Source of the DNA: Saprospiraceae bacterium
GTDB taxonomy: Bacteria; Bacteroidota; Bacteroidia; Chitinophagales; Saprospiraceae
DNA: 64,000 nt
NCBI GenBank assembly: GCA_016787525.1
Contig: JAEUUP010000044.1
Span: 62,001-126,000, forward strand
Direction: 5' to 3'
This document shows positions 26,514-35,929 of this stretch, piece by piece. Below the pieces are notes generated by a model. That model worked only from the letters and a program-made list of their open reading frames with translations, was not told where the DNA came from and searched no databases. The position numbers and the translations under genes are program-made. How positions within the stretch are numbered: position 1 is the stretch's first letter; each line of letters begins with the position of its first letter.

Positions 26514-27332
26514 TTACGCTTTGTTAGCCAATTTAATATAATTTTCTAACGCCGTTGTCATCGAAGGAGCTTCAGTATTGGGTTGTATATTAATATTCAG
26601 CCCACGTTCGCGTACAGCTTGTGCTGTTTGACTACCACTGACAGCAATACGTGTTTCATCTTGCGAAAAATCTGGAAAGTTTTCGTAAAGCGATTGAATG
26701 GCTTGTGGCGTGAAAAACACTAAAATATCGTATTTTACATCGCTCAAATCGCTTAAGTCATTGCTCAAGGTTTCGTACATCACGACCTCTTTGTACTTCA
26801 CTTTTAGTTCATCGAGGTATTTAGTCAATTCCTTAGCACCAGAGTTTGAACATGGCACTAAGAAATTCTCTTTGTCGCGATGTTTGACTAGGTAGCTTTT
26901 CAAATCTTCGATAGTGCGATTACCCACAAAAACCTTACGTTTACGATACACGATGAATTTTTGGAGGTAATTGGCAATCATTTCAGTCAGACAAAAATAT
27001 TTTGTTTCTTCTGACATCGTGATACGCATTTCTTTGCAACACTTAAAAAAATAGTCAACGGCATTTTTTGAATTTAAAATAACCGCAGAGAACTCCGCAG
27101 GATTGACACGTTGGCGGCGCACCTCTTTGATATCAAGGGCTTCGACACGTGTAAACTCACGGAAGTCAATTTTAATACCATACTTTTGCTCGATGTCAAA
27201 GTAAGGTGATTTGGGCAAAGAAGGTTTCGGCTGCGTCACGAGAATACTCCGGACGCGCTTATACTTTTCATTTTCAGCAGGTGCTGTCACTGTCATGCCT
27301 TGTGAATTGATGTTATGTAATGTTTCTAGCAA
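26514..27332 (-). CDS. hemD: Uroporphyrinogen-III synthase
   Basis: The 272-residue protein has the HemD bilobal fold: SILVTQPKPS near residue 30, FSAVILNSKNAVDYFF, the linker and second lobe with FLVPCSNSGAKELTKYL, VVMYETLSNDLSDL and the late DILVFFTPQAIQSLYENFP and RIAVSGSQTAQAVRERGL. It cyclises hydroxymethylbilane in haem biosynthesis. Sequence identity is low across the family, but these segments and the DUF4271 neighbour (a recurring Bacteroidota pairing) support the call. The true start may be Met13 (MTVTAPAEN). Confidence 0.9.
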   Translation of the reverse strand: MLETLHNINSQGMTVTAPAENEKYKRVRSILVTQPKPSLPKSPYFDIEQKYGIKIDFREFTRVEALDIKEVRRQRVNPAEFSAVILNSKNAVDYFFKCCKEMRITMSEETKYFCLTEMIANYLQKFIVYRKRKVFVGNRTIEDLKSYLVKHRDKENFLVPCSNSGAKELTKYLDELKVKYKEVVMYETLSNDLSDLSDVKYDILVFFTPQAIQSLYENFPDFSQDETRIAVSGSQTAQAVRERGLNINIQPNTEAPSMTTALENYIKLANKA

Positions 27333-27373
27333 TTTTGTTATCCGCTATTAAAAAATTTAGCTACTTTGAAGAA

Positions 27374-28537
27374 TCAATTTGGCGATTTTGAAATCAAAAT
27401 CTTTACTAATATCAGAATAGGGGCGAATTCGACGGCGCAAAGATAGATAAAAAAATGAAATTGGTCAGTAGCTAAAAATGGACTCGCCACACTTAAACTA
27501 CGCAACGACCGTACCAAATATATGAATCCGATGGCAGCAAATGCCATATATGTTAATATATTACTCAAAACTTCAGGAGAGTATGCAATAAAAATATTCA
27601 GTGGTAATAGTATCAAACCCAGCAAAATACCCGATGTGGTAATGATAAAATTATATAATTTTACCTCTTTGGTGATAGGAAAGACCAATGATACAATATA
27701 AAGCACAGCATGTTTGATGAAAAAAACCAAACTAACACCTAATACACAAAATATAAATGTCCAAAACTGGTTCATTGGTGACTTACCCAAAACGCGGTGA
27801 GTCATTAAAAAGACAAAAATACCTGCGTTTACTAAAAAAAGTATGTATAAAGCAAGTTGTGCAATATTGCCCCATCCTGCTTGCAAACGATAAATATGCC
27901 TTAATGAATTATTATTCAATAAAGCTTGATAAGCATCGCTGATAGCTGATCGACCAATAGCAACAACCATTGCCATAAGCGATAGGGTTATCAAAAATAT
28001 CCAAAAAAGAAAGTTTTTACTGTAAGTCTCGCGATTCAATAAGCTAGGACTGGCTTGCTCAAGTATTGTTTTTGTTTTCGGCAAAGTTGTATCTGTTTGA
28101 GGATTACCTCCCCTCAGTATATCAAAAGGATTGTCCGAACTTGTCAGTATTGGTACTTCTGAGTTTGTAGATGCAATAACGTTTTTTAGCATCGTATCCA
28201 TTGCTATGGGTGCTAAGTTAGTAGGTGCAACCTTATTTACAGATGTTTGAGCCGCCAACCCTTGTGCTGCTCGAACTATAGAGTCACGTTGTGCTGCCAA
28301 GCGTATTGAATCAGCCACTGTCACCTTACGCCGCCGCTTTTTGGGTGCAGGTTGCGGCGTAGATTCATAAATAATGACGTTTGAACTTTGTTCAGTACTT
28401 ATTGGATTAGTATTATTTTGCGTTGTAGGCTTGGTCGTTTCAGGCACTTGTGGGGAACTGACTTGGGCCCGTGCACCAGTCAAAAAACTGATATACCAAA
28501 TCAGCAGAAACAGAATATGGTGAGAACGCTTTTTCAA
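27374..28537 (-). CDS. DUF4271 membrane protein
   Basis: The 387-residue protein has an N-terminal signal or anchor helix and a low-complexity segment (residues 25-150) containing a basic KKRRRKVT patch. Several transmembrane helices follow from about 175 to the end (YSKNFLFWIFLITLSLMAMV, LYILFLVNAGIFVFLM and more). The layout is that of DUF4271 proteins, which lie upstream of hemD in many Bacteroidota. The gap to hemD is 41 bp, so they are likely an operon. Function is unknown. One 10-mer copy is read as DILRGGN. Confidence 0.8.
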   Translation of the reverse strand: MKKRSHHILFLLIWYISFLTGARAQVSSPQVPETTKPTTQNNTNPISTEQSSNVIIYESTPQPAPKKRRRKVTVADSIRLAAQRDSIVRAAQGLAAQTSVNKVAPTNLAPIAMDTMLKNVIASTNSEVPILTSSDNPFDILRGGNPQTDTTLPKTKTILEQASPSLLNRETYSKNFLFWIFLITLSLMAMVVAIGRSAISDAYQALLNNNSLRHIYRLQAGWGNIAQLALYILFLVNAGIFVFLMTHRVLGKSPMNQFWTFIFCVLGVSLVFFIKHAVLYIVSLVFPITKEVKLYNFIITTSGILLGLILLPLNIFIAYSPEVLSNILTYMAFAAIGFIYLVRSLRSLSVASPFLATDQFHFFIYLCAVEFAPILILVKILISKSPN

Positions 28538-28642
28538 TGATATTTCTCAAATGAGTTTTTAAACTACCATGCACAACTTTGGCGCAAAGTTAGATATTTC
28601 AAATGAGTTCACGATTTTAATTAAGTCAAAATTTGAGATAAA

Positions 28643-28676
28643 AAAAATCCTTTCTTATTGTCAAGAAAGGATTTTT
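28643..28676. terminator. Bidirectional Rho-independent terminator
   Basis: A perfect 14-bp stem (28643-28656 with 28663-28676, loop ATTGTC) has an A run on one side and a T run on the other. It follows the minus-strand sorting-domain gene ending at 28706. Confidence 0.88.
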
Positions 28677-28705
28677 AATTTATTTCATAAATATAAAACT
28701 CAATA

Positions 28706-29017
28706 TTATTTCTTTGTCAACCTCTGCGTCGTCAAAACTTTATTGTTCTTACCAAACAATTGTACAACATACAAGCCGTTTGGCAAATCACCAATCTCGT
28801 ATCGTTCACCCTTTTCAGCTGTGAACGTACGCATCTTTCGCCCTACCATATTGAACAATACAATATTTTTTACTGCATCTTCATTACTGACAGTGATATA
28901 TTCTGTAGCTGGATTAGGAAAAATTGAAATCACAGCATTGTCGCTTCGCTTCTCCATCTGGGCAGAAGCAGCTAAACTAAGGAGGGCAAATGAAATGGCG
29001 AGTATAAGTTTCTTCAT
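28706..29017 (-). CDS. Mini protein consisting only of a signal peptide and a T9SS type A sorting domain
   Basis: The 103-residue protein has a signal peptide (MKKLILAISFALLSLAASAQ). The remaining 83 residues align with a complete type A C-terminal sorting domain: VISIFPNPATEYITVSNEDA, KNIVLFNMVGRKMRTF, LPNGLYVVQLFG and a C-terminal TQRLTKK. No cargo domain lies between. The gene has its own terminator and about 280 bp of AT-rich upstream sequence, so it does not look like a fragment of a larger adjacent gene. Its role (for example regulating or occupying the secretion machinery) is unknown. Confidence 0.85.
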   Translation of the reverse strand: MKKLILAISFALLSLAASAQMEKRSDNAVISIFPNPATEYITVSNEDAVKNIVLFNMVGRKMRTFTAEKGERYEIGDLPNGLYVVQLFGKNNKVLTTQRLTKK

Positions 29018-29302
29018 CTACAATTTTTTGTTTAAAAAAATAATGGTAAAAATCGGATTTGCGCTTTAGACTGCAAGTTATATATTTATCTGCAACAAAA
29101 CAAGTCTCAAAAACTTCGTTAAGAATTAATTAACGATTTTTTAGAGATAAGTTTTTATTTATTTTTATCAATAAAAAACATAATTATTTGATAGTCAATT
29201 CTTTATACTCAAACCACCAAATATCATTTTTAATTAAAAAAGTTTGGGTTCTACAAAATAAATTTCACATTATAGGAAAAAATAATACAAAATAAGTAAA
29301 AG

Positions 29303-30256
29303 TCATTGTACAACTACTGTCAATTTTTGTTCCAAAATTGAAATTTCGACAGGTGTTGCTCCAATAAATTCTCCATCCGTTTCACAAAAAATCGGGCTGC
29401 TCACATGCTCTATTTTTATGGATTTTGCATTGAACAACTGTGCTTCGGGTACGTTTATGACACCGCCAGAATACAAACGAGGTGTGTAATAAATAACTTT
29501 CCACCGAGGCAAATTTTTTATCAATGTCAACGCCAGCAATCCATCATCTTTTATAGCTTGTGGTGTCAATTGCATACCAGCACCTGCAAATTTATTGATA
29601 CCAAAATTGAGTGTATAAAACTGGCTTTCAATTACTTGCTCATCTACGACAACTCTGACCATCTCAGATTTGTATGCCATTAGACATCTAAAAATATGAA
29701 AAAAATAAGCCATTTTTTTGGGTATCCATCGCTCTGTTTGACCTTCGACCGATTGCACTACAAACGAGTCATAGCCTAAACCACCTGCATTCGCAAAGTA
29801 TTTTCTTCGTTCTTCTCCCTCGTTGTCCCAATAACGCACCATACCAATATCTTGATAGCCATATCGCCCCCTCAGTATCATCTGACAGAATGCCTTCAAA
29901 TCACTCGGAATATTGTGCATTTTAACCCAATCATTACCTGTTCCTGCGGCATACATGGTATAGCGAATATCTGCCAAAGAAACCTCCGTTTGATTCATCA
30001 AACCATTTATGATTTCATTGCAAGTGCCATCACCACCGATGCCGATGATGTTGCGATACCCCTCAGTACCTACTGCTGTTTTGACAATTTGAGTTGCATC
30101 ACCTCGTTTGGTCGTTTGGCGAATAGTAAATGGGATGTCAAAATCAGTAAAGGCTTTTTCGATTTTAGGTATTTGCCTTGCAGCTCTCCCACTACCACTG
30201 GTTGGGTTTATAACAATCAACCACGGCTGATTTGTATTTTTATGTTCCAAATTCAA
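29303..30256 (-). CDS. Diacylglycerol kinase-like lipid kinase
   Basis: The 317-residue protein belongs to the YegS/DagK/sphingosine-kinase family. Residues 12-25 are VINPTSGSGRAARQ, the nucleotide-binding loop IIGIGGDGTCNEIINGL lies near residue 71, then TGNDWVKMHNIP and a C-terminal all-beta domain with KFAGAGMQLTPQAIKDDGLL. It phosphorylates a lipid hydroxyl using ATP; the exact lipid is not readable. Two 10-mers are read as GTEGYRN and MILRGRY, the latter in the loop after the motif that usually holds the TGND region. Confidence 0.93.
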   Translation of the reverse strand: MNLEHKNTNQPWLIVINPTSGSGRAARQIPKIEKAFTDFDIPFTIRQTTKRGDATQIVKTAVGTEGYRNIIGIGGDGTCNEIINGLMNQTEVSLADIRYTMYAAGTGNDWVKMHNIPSDLKAFCQMILRGRYGYQDIGMVRYWDNEGEERRKYFANAGGLGYDSFVVQSVEGQTERWIPKKMAYFFHIFRCLMAYKSEMVRVVVDEQVIESQFYTLNFGINKFAGAGMQLTPQAIKDDGLLALTLIKNLPRWKVIYYTPRLYSGGVINVPEAQLFNAKSIKIEHVSSPIFCETDGEFIGATPVEISILEQKLTVVVQ

Positions 30257-30468
30257 AACTAATTGATTTTAAAGGTGCAAAATTAAGTTTTGTCCACCAA
30301 TTTATAGCTTTGGCAGAAAATTTAGACACTTCCTCTTGTAATTTTATAATCTTGCCCAAAAAAGTCAAAGTATAAAATTAAACCGCATAGTTGAAAACAA
30401 TCAACTATACATAGTCAATGACTTCACAACTAAAAAATCGTTTATTATTATTCATAATTCACTAGCAG

Positions 30469-31380
30469 ATGGATATTTTAAAAATAGATAAAGTTGTCAA
30501 AACTTACGACAAACACATTGCTGTCAATGAAGTCTCTTTTTCGATGCCAGAAGGTGTTATTTTTGGCTTATTAGGACCCAATGGGGCAGGGAAAAGTTCT
30601 CTGATTCGTATGATCACGACAATTACACGACCTGATTCTGGGCACATTTACTTTAATGGTGAATCACTTAACAGTTCACATCCAGAACAAATTGGCTATA
30701 TGCCAGAGGAAAGAGGTCTGTACAAAAAGATGAAAGTAGGCGACCATCTGATGTATTTGGCACAACTCAAAGGATTAAGCTACACAGAAGCACGTGAAGA
30801 AATCCGTCATTGGTTTGTCAAATTAGATATTACGAGTTGGTGGAACAAAAAAGTTGAGGAACTGTCAAAAGGTATGCAACAAAAAGCACAATTCATCTCA
30901 ACTGTCATACATAAACCACGCCTTTTAATTCTCGATGAGCCGTTTTCGGGTCTTGATCCTGTGAATGCTGAATTGTTGAAAAACGAAATTTATGAGTTGC
31001 ACAAAAATGGAACAAGTATTATTTTTTCAACCCACCGAATGGAACAGGTCGAAGAAATTTGTGACAAAATTGTGCTGATTAACAAGGGGGAAAACGTACT
31101 TTATGGTGCGGTTAAAGACATCAAGCAGCAGTTTAAAGAAAACCTATTTCGTATTGATTTTACCGAAGATCAAGCTCTTCTGCCAGATTTGCGCTCACTC
31201 AATATTGTAGAACAAACCCCTCAGTATGTGACCTTAAAAATAACAGGTAATCAAGAATCGAATGTCATTTTGCGTCATTTACTTGACTCTGGCGTACCTA
31301 TTCGCGCATTCAACGAAATATTACCTTCACTCAATGAGATTTTTATTCGTCAGGTTGGCGAATCCAATATCCAACAGTAA
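30469..31380 (+). CDS. ABC transporter ATP-binding protein (NatA-like)
   Basis: The 303-residue ATPase shows Walker A GPNGAGKSSLI near residue 38, a Q loop, signature LSKGMQQKAQF and Walker B LLILDEPFSGLDPV near 150, with the H-loop STHRMEQ. A C-terminal extension of about 80 residues follows, as in the NatA/ABC-2 exporters. It is 21 bp upstream of the permease. The substrate could be sodium or another exported compound, as in the related Bacillus NatAB. One 10-mer copy is read as TPQYVTL. Confidence 0.95.
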   Translation: MDILKIDKVVKTYDKHIAVNEVSFSMPEGVIFGLLGPNGAGKSSLIRMITTITRPDSGHIYFNGESLNSSHPEQIGYMPEERGLYKKMKVGDHLMYLAQLKGLSYTEAREEIRHWFVKLDITSWWNKKVEELSKGMQQKAQFISTVIHKPRLLILDEPFSGLDPVNAELLKNEIYELHKNGTSIIFSTHRMEQVEEICDKIVLINKGENVLYGAVKDIKQQFKENLFRIDFTEDQALLPDLRSLNIVEQTPQYVTLKITGNQESNVILRHLLDSGVPIRAFNEILPSLNEIFIRQVGESNIQQ

Positions 31381-31401
31381 AACCTAATAAATCGTCGTTC
31401 A

Positions 31402-32727
31402 ATGAAAAAACTTTGGCTTATCATACAACGTGAATACATGTCACGTGTTACTAAAAAAGCATTTATTCTGGGTACCATTCTGACTCCTTTGCTCATCGGA
31501 GGTTTGATATTTTTGCAAGTCAAATTGGTTGGCTATAAAGACGATAATTTCAAAAGAATTGCTGTTTTAGATGAGAGTGGTATTTTGAAAAAAGCACCCG
31601 ACAACCAAAAAAATATTCATTTTTCCCTTTTTACTGAGGGGTTGGATAAAGCAAAAAAACAAGTTGTTGAGAAGCAATTTAACGGTGTTTTGGTAATTCC
31701 AAAAATAGAAGATGCAACCAGTCAACGGTTTACGATAAAATATTACTCGGATGAAAAACTTGGCAATGATATGTCAGATGACATCGAAAGTAAAATTGAA
31801 GATTTTATAAAAGACTATAAAGTCAGTACTTTAGGCTTAGATACTACAAAAATCAAAGCCCTCAAAACACGTATTGAAATTGACCCCGACCCCATTGAAG
31901 GTGATGAAGATGCTTCGACCGTTTCTGGTTTAGTCGCTATGGCAATCGGCGGCATGATGGGTTTTTTTATGTACCTCTCAGTTTTTATCTACGGTATGAT
32001 GATTTTCAGGTCTGTGATGGAAGAAAAAACAAGCCGTATTGTGGAAGTCATGATTTCGTCAGTCAAACCATTTCAATTGATGCTTGGTAAAATCATCGGT
32101 GTAGGTGCTGTCGGTTTCACTCAGTTTGTGATATGGTTTATACTTATTGGTCTCATTATGACGGGCATATCCACTATGATTGGTACAGACTCAGCGCAAA
32201 TCGCTGCCAGTAACCCGCAAATGAATGCCACTATGCAAGGCGTACAGGAAGTACAAGCAGGTGGCAAAATGGAGTTGGCACTTACTGAATTACAAAATCA
32301 AAATTGGTGGCTCATTCTTCCGATGTTCTTCATTTTCTTCTTATTGGGTTATTTTATGTATGCTTCTTTGTTCGCAGCAGTCGGTTCGGCAGTTGGTGAC
32401 GACCAAGGCGAAGCACAATCATTAACCTTGCCTATTACCATCCCTGTCATTGTAGCTATCTATATCATGATGGCTGCTGTACGTTCACCTGATAGTAGTT
32501 TAGCCGTGTGGTCGAGCATTTTTCCACTATTTTCGCCTATTGTGATGCCTGCTCGACTTCCTTTTCATCCGCCTGCATGGCAAATTGCTTTGTCGCTTAC
32601 ATTTTTAGTAGCAACTGTCATCGGTTTGGTTTGGATTGCAGGACGTATTTATAGGATTGGCATCTTGATGTATGGCAAAAAAGTCACTTTCAAAGAATTA
32701 GGAAAATGGTTGTTCTATAAAGATTGA
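31402..32727 (+). CDS. ABC-2 type transporter permease (NatB-like)
   Basis: The 441-residue membrane protein has one N-terminal helix (about residues 20-40), a large extracytoplasmic domain (about 50-170) and five or six helices from about 175 (MAIGGMMGFFMYLSVFIYGM, VEVMISSVKPFQLMLGKIIG, FFLLGYFMYASLFAAVGSAV). The EEKTSRIVEVMISSVKP segment is characteristic of NatB/ABC-2 exporters. It pairs with the ATPase upstream. A bidirectional hairpin at 32754 ends the operon. One 10-mer copy is read as FTEGLDK. Confidence 0.93.
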   Translation: MKKLWLIIQREYMSRVTKKAFILGTILTPLLIGGLIFLQVKLVGYKDDNFKRIAVLDESGILKKAPDNQKNIHFSLFTEGLDKAKKQVVEKQFNGVLVIPKIEDATSQRFTIKYYSDEKLGNDMSDDIESKIEDFIKDYKVSTLGLDTTKIKALKTRIEIDPDPIEGDEDASTVSGLVAMAIGGMMGFFMYLSVFIYGMMIFRSVMEEKTSRIVEVMISSVKPFQLMLGKIIGVGAVGFTQFVIWFILIGLIMTGISTMIGTDSAQIAASNPQMNATMQGVQEVQAGGKMELALTELQNQNWWLILPMFFIFFLLGYFMYASLFAAVGSAVGDDQGEAQSLTLPITIPVIVAIYIMMAAVRSPDSSLAVWSSIFPLFSPIVMPARLPFHPPAWQIALSLTFLVATVIGLVWIAGRIYRIGILMYGKKVTFKELGKWLFYKD

Positions 32728-32753
32728 TAGATTTTGGTTTAATTTAAAAGAAT

Positions 32754-32787
32754 AAAGCGGGCGCAGTTGTATCAACTGACCCGCTTT
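32754..32787. terminator. Convergent terminator between the ABC permease and glucosaminidase genes
   Basis: AAAGCGGG (32754-32761) pairs with CCCGCTTT (32780-32787). An inner stem CAGTTG/CAACTG is capped by TAT. It lies between two convergent genes; a T-rich tract follows on the plus strand. Confidence 0.75.
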
Positions 32788-32808
32788 GTTAAAAATGTTC
32801 ATGAGATT

Positions 32809-33651
32809 TTATTTCTTCTGCCGCTTTGGAACTGGATTCTTGATAGTGTTTCCACTTTTTGATGCCAACTCTGGAGAAGTTACTTCAAACAAAATATGCT
32901 CTTCTTCATCTTGCTCTTTTTTAGGCTCTTTCTTAGCCTCTTTGTTTTTGTTGGTATTTACAACTGATTGTGCTTTTACTTTACTTGCTTTGGTTGCCTG
33001 TTTTGTTGGATAAGGTTGCAAAATTTCACTTTGCTCAAATGTATTATCTACCACTTCGTCGAATTCGTCGCCCGAATACTGAGGGGTGTCATCATCGAGC
33101 GATAGTTGAGTTGGAATATCAAAGCGGTCAAGGTTATATTGCTCAATGATGCTGATAAGTTTTTCGGCATATTGGGGGTCTGTTGCATAACCTGCTTTTT
33201 TCAAACCTTTTGCCCATGAACGATAGTCTGAACGATCGAAAATGAACAAAGAACGATAGATAGGGCGCGATGTAAGTAAATCCGAATGATACAGATAAGA
33301 GTCCTCTGGTGTACTGAATTTGATGAACTTGGAAGGTTTTTTCTTACCATTTTTGTCTTTTTCGTCATCGTATGCTTCTACAAACTCGCCATCCACGACT
33401 CCTCGCCATTTGATACCAAAATGGTTGTTCGACTTTAGTGCCAAGAAACCTTGTCCTGAGTTAGACTCTAACATCCCTTGAGCGAGTTTGATGCTGGCAG
33501 GAATACCCGTTCGAATAGACTCCATGACCGCGATATAGCGATAGATACTGATATAATTTTCAGCTAATTGACGGCGCAAAGGTGTTGGTGCAGCAAATAG
33601 GCCAGGCAACGTCAACGCTAAAAGAGCGAGAGACAGAATAAATTTTCTCAT
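32809..33651 (-). CDS. Glucosaminidase-domain peptidoglycan hydrolase (GH73-like)
   Basis: The 280-residue protein has a signal peptide (MRKFILSLALLALTLPGLFA). A glucosaminidase domain (about residues 27-175) shows AVMESIRTGIPASIKLAQGM followed by LESNSGQGFLALKSNNHFG, in which the Glu of LES is the expected general acid. It also shows DSYLYHSDLL and YRSWAKGLKKAGYATDPQYAEKL. A basic and acidic low-complexity tail (about 200-280) replaces any recognisable LysM. It should cleave GlcNAc-MurNAc bonds in the cell wall. One 10-mer is read as DTPQYSG in the linker before the tail. Confidence 0.9.
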   Translation of the reverse strand: MRKFILSLALLALTLPGLFAAPTPLRRQLAENYISIYRYIAVMESIRTGIPASIKLAQGMLESNSGQGFLALKSNNHFGIKWRGVVDGEFVEAYDDEKDKNGKKKPSKFIKFSTPEDSYLYHSDLLTSRPIYRSLFIFDRSDYRSWAKGLKKAGYATDPQYAEKLISIIEQYNLDRFDIPTQLSLDDDTPQYSGDEFDEVVDNTFEQSEILQPYPTKQATKASKVKAQSVVNTNKNKEAKKEPKKEQDEEEHILFEVTSPELASKSGNTIKNPVPKRQKK

Positions 33652-34044
33652 AGTTTTAGATGCAGGTTCTTAAATTTTAATTAAAAATTGATGTTCTAAG
33701 TTCGGTTAGAATAAAAGTGATAGTGTAGCAAAATAACGGTAAGACAACATTACATGGGAGGCAAAGTCAAGTTCAATGGTTAAAATAGAGTTGTTGTATT
33801 TACTAATATTCCTGCTATACATTTACAAACAAAGGCTATGCCAATGATAAATGAAATGAAGAGAATCAAAACTTTGTGACCTCATTTTCAAATATTTAAT
33901 TTAAAATATTATTAAAAATATTTTTCTTAAAAAATTCAAAATCAAAACTTAAAAGATTCAATAAAAAATTTAATTTTCATAAAAAATATATAAAACGTTT
34001 CTTTTTTTCGCTCTACAAATTTTATGAAAAAATACTGAGAGGTA
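33652..34044. other. AT-rich intergenic stretch, no gene seen
   Basis: About 390 bp of very AT-rich sequence lie between two minus-strand genes. No ORF, tRNA or clear hairpin with a T run was found. A degenerate copy of the iterated motif (TACTGAGAGG, 34033) sits just outside the next gene's stop at 34045. Confidence 0.6.
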
Positions 34045-35067
34045 TCAGAAACCTACAGAAAAGGTTGTTGCTCCCCAAAACATATTTTTTGCACCTTTAT
34101 ATTCGGGAGTGCGAACATATTGGCTATAAGTGAAATTGATATTTCGATACGATATACTATACCCAAATTCAGAGTTCATATAGTAGCGATTGATGTCATC
34201 GCGGGGAATAGTATAAGGACTTTTGTAGTACGTAAACATCCCCCCTTGCAACAGTGAATTATCTGCCACAATACGCACGATGGGACGCATATAGACATAC
34301 AATTGCCATCGGTTTTTTATGCCTTTCAATTGCATAATGTCATGAAAATAATCGTCAAACCAGCCGACTCTTATCATCCCTCCGAAACCCATATAATTGG
34401 TAACAGTACCAACATTAGTTTCTAAAAGCCCAATAACATCTACATATTCCGCAGGTTTCAGTACACGCTTTTCGCCTATAAAGCTGAGATTCAGTGCAAT
34501 ATCGTTGGCTATTTGGTTTTTCCAGCCTTGTGGTATAGGTCTATTGATGATTTCATGCCATTTGCATTGAATCAAGTCTTGTCTGACGATAGGACCAATA
34601 GCACCGAGTGAATATTCGGTATAAAATCGCGTACCAGATTGAGCATCATTTGAAATATTGGTCAATCCTAAATAAGCCCAACCAGCATAAGGACGATCGC
34701 CAAGGAGTACGGTTTCGGACATATTGGCAGGCGTGTACATATTCGTGGCAGCTGTTAGGCCGTAGAAATTGTCACTTTTAGCGAGTCTGGGAAAAATTTT
34801 AGAAAACCAAAGTTTTTCAGGTGGGTTTTTAATGAAAAAGTAATCCAATTTCAGACCGCTTGTAAAATATCGGTCTGTTTTTTGCCTCGCAATAAGCATA
34901 TCATTCTCAATATCAAGCCGCATATAACCTCTGAACTGAAGCGGTTGTTGCATTTGCGCTCGATAATCAACAGGAGCAGTGGAAATTGAATCACTGTGTT
35001 GTGCTGTTGCTGGATGTACTGAAAAACAAAAAAAGCATAGAATTACATAGCGTTGTCTGAAGTTCAT
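34045..35067 (-). CDS. LpxR-like lipid A deacylase (outer membrane beta-barrel)
   Basis: The 340-residue protein has a signal peptide (cleavage about residue 22, TAQHSD). The family blocks are visible: DIENDMLIARQKTDRYFTSG, GLKLDYFF, GDRPYAGWAYLGL near residue 125, YSLGAIGPIVRQ, QCKWHEIINRPIPQGWKNQI and alternating aromatic beta-strands to the C-terminus. LpxR removes the 3'-acyloxyacyl group from lipid A, calcium-dependently. The Asn/Asp pair in the first block and DRPYAGW match the expected active-site region. A degenerate 10-mer copy abuts the stop. Confidence 0.87.
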   Translation of the reverse strand: MNFRQRYVILCFFCFSVHPATAQHSDSISTAPVDYRAQMQQPLQFRGYMRLDIENDMLIARQKTDRYFTSGLKLDYFFIKNPPEKLWFSKIFPRLAKSDNFYGLTAATNMYTPANMSETVLLGDRPYAGWAYLGLTNISNDAQSGTRFYTEYSLGAIGPIVRQDLIQCKWHEIINRPIPQGWKNQIANDIALNLSFIGEKRVLKPAEYVDVIGLLETNVGTVTNYMGFGGMIRVGWFDDYFHDIMQLKGIKNRWQLYVYMRPIVRIVADNSLLQGGMFTYYKSPYTIPRDDINRYYMNSEFGYSISYRNINFTYSQYVRTPEYKGAKNMFWGATTFSVGF

Positions 35068-35223
35068 GTCATGGGAAATTAAATTTCAAAAAAATTGTAA
35101 GATTATTCTTTTCCCTTTTCAAGTTTTATGCCAAGTCATTAAACTGACTACCAGTAAGTTAGACTGTTGAAGTCTGTTTGCCATCTTTAGCATAGAAGTA
35201 TAATTACCTCTCGGTATAAAAAA

Positions 35224-35259
35224 ATAATGTGTCAGTTTGTTCCCAAACCAACACATTAT
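35224..35259 (-). terminator. Terminator of the DUF937 gene
   Basis: The arms ATAATGTGT/ACACATTAT enclose a symmetric internal loop and a GTTTG/CAAAC stem with loop TTCC. On the minus strand it is followed by eight Ts, about 60 bp past the stop at 35318. Confidence 0.8.
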
Positions 35260-35317
35260 GATGTTAATAAAAACCTAATGACGTTTTTATCTAATAAAAG
35301 AATAGTGCCTCTCTTAT

Positions 35318-35929
35318 TTATTTCCCACCAAACATACCACCTAACAACTTAGAGCCAACCATGCCCATGATATCATCTATAGCACTACCATCGCCATCTT
35401 GGTCGAGGAAGCGTGTTGCCAATTGCATAAGCGGATTGGAGTTTTGGGTTTGAACCGCATTACCTAACAAGCCAGACAATGCACTCGTATTGAGACCACC
35501 TTGTTGTTGATTTTGCTGACCTAAAACACCCATCACCATAGGTGCTAATTTTATCATCATATCCATCACACCATTTTGACTTACGCCACTGGTTTGTGAA
35601 ATCATTTGCGCTGCATTTTGTTGCTGACCACCTAAGATATGACCAAGAATACCTGCGCCATTGGTAGTACCACGGCTCTGTTGCATAGCACCAGATACTA
35701 ACCCCATGACATCATTCAGAATCGAACCATCGTGATCGGTGTCTAATGCACTCAAAATACCAGAAGCCCCCCCCTCAGTAGAAGCATTTTTTGCGAGTCC
35801 ACCGATAAGTGTAGAAAATATACCTTGTGCTGCGGTTGCAGTTTGCTCTGGTGCAGCACCTGTTTGTTGGCTCAATTGATTGATAACATCTTCAGTTAAA
35901 TGTCCTTGCAAAAGACTCATTAAATCCAT
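35318..35929 (-). CDS. DUF937 domain protein
   Basis: The 203-residue protein is Gly/Gln-rich with N-terminal DLMSLLQGHLTEDVINQLSQ and repeats of acidic loops SALDTDHDGSILNDVMGLVS and FLDQDGDGSAIDDIMGMVGS that look EF-hand-like. This architecture is DUF937/YidB-like. No signal peptide is seen, so it may be cytoplasmic. Function is unknown. A poly-C extended 10-mer (eight Cs, 35771) gives a STEGGAS segment, the longest G run seen. Confidence 0.82.
   Translation of the reverse strand: MDLMSLLQGHLTEDVINQLSQQTGAAPEQTATAAQGIFSTLIGGLAKNASTEGGASGILSALDTDHDGSILNDVMGLVSGAMQQSRGTTNGAGILGHILGGQQQNAAQMISQTSGVSQNGVMDMMIKLAPMVMGVLGQQNQQQGGLNTSALSGLLGNAVQTQNSNPLMQLATRFLDQDGDGSAIDDIMGMVGSKLLGGMFGGK

Noticed and set aside
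28569-29069. A 166-residue plus-strand ORF
   Set aside because: It is antisense to the sorting-domain mini gene and its hairpin, and has no family-like pattern.
30469-31380. Attributing sodium export to the ABC pair
   Set aside because: The NatAB resemblance covers the whole ABC-2 exporter family and gives no substrate; only the transporter class is claimed.
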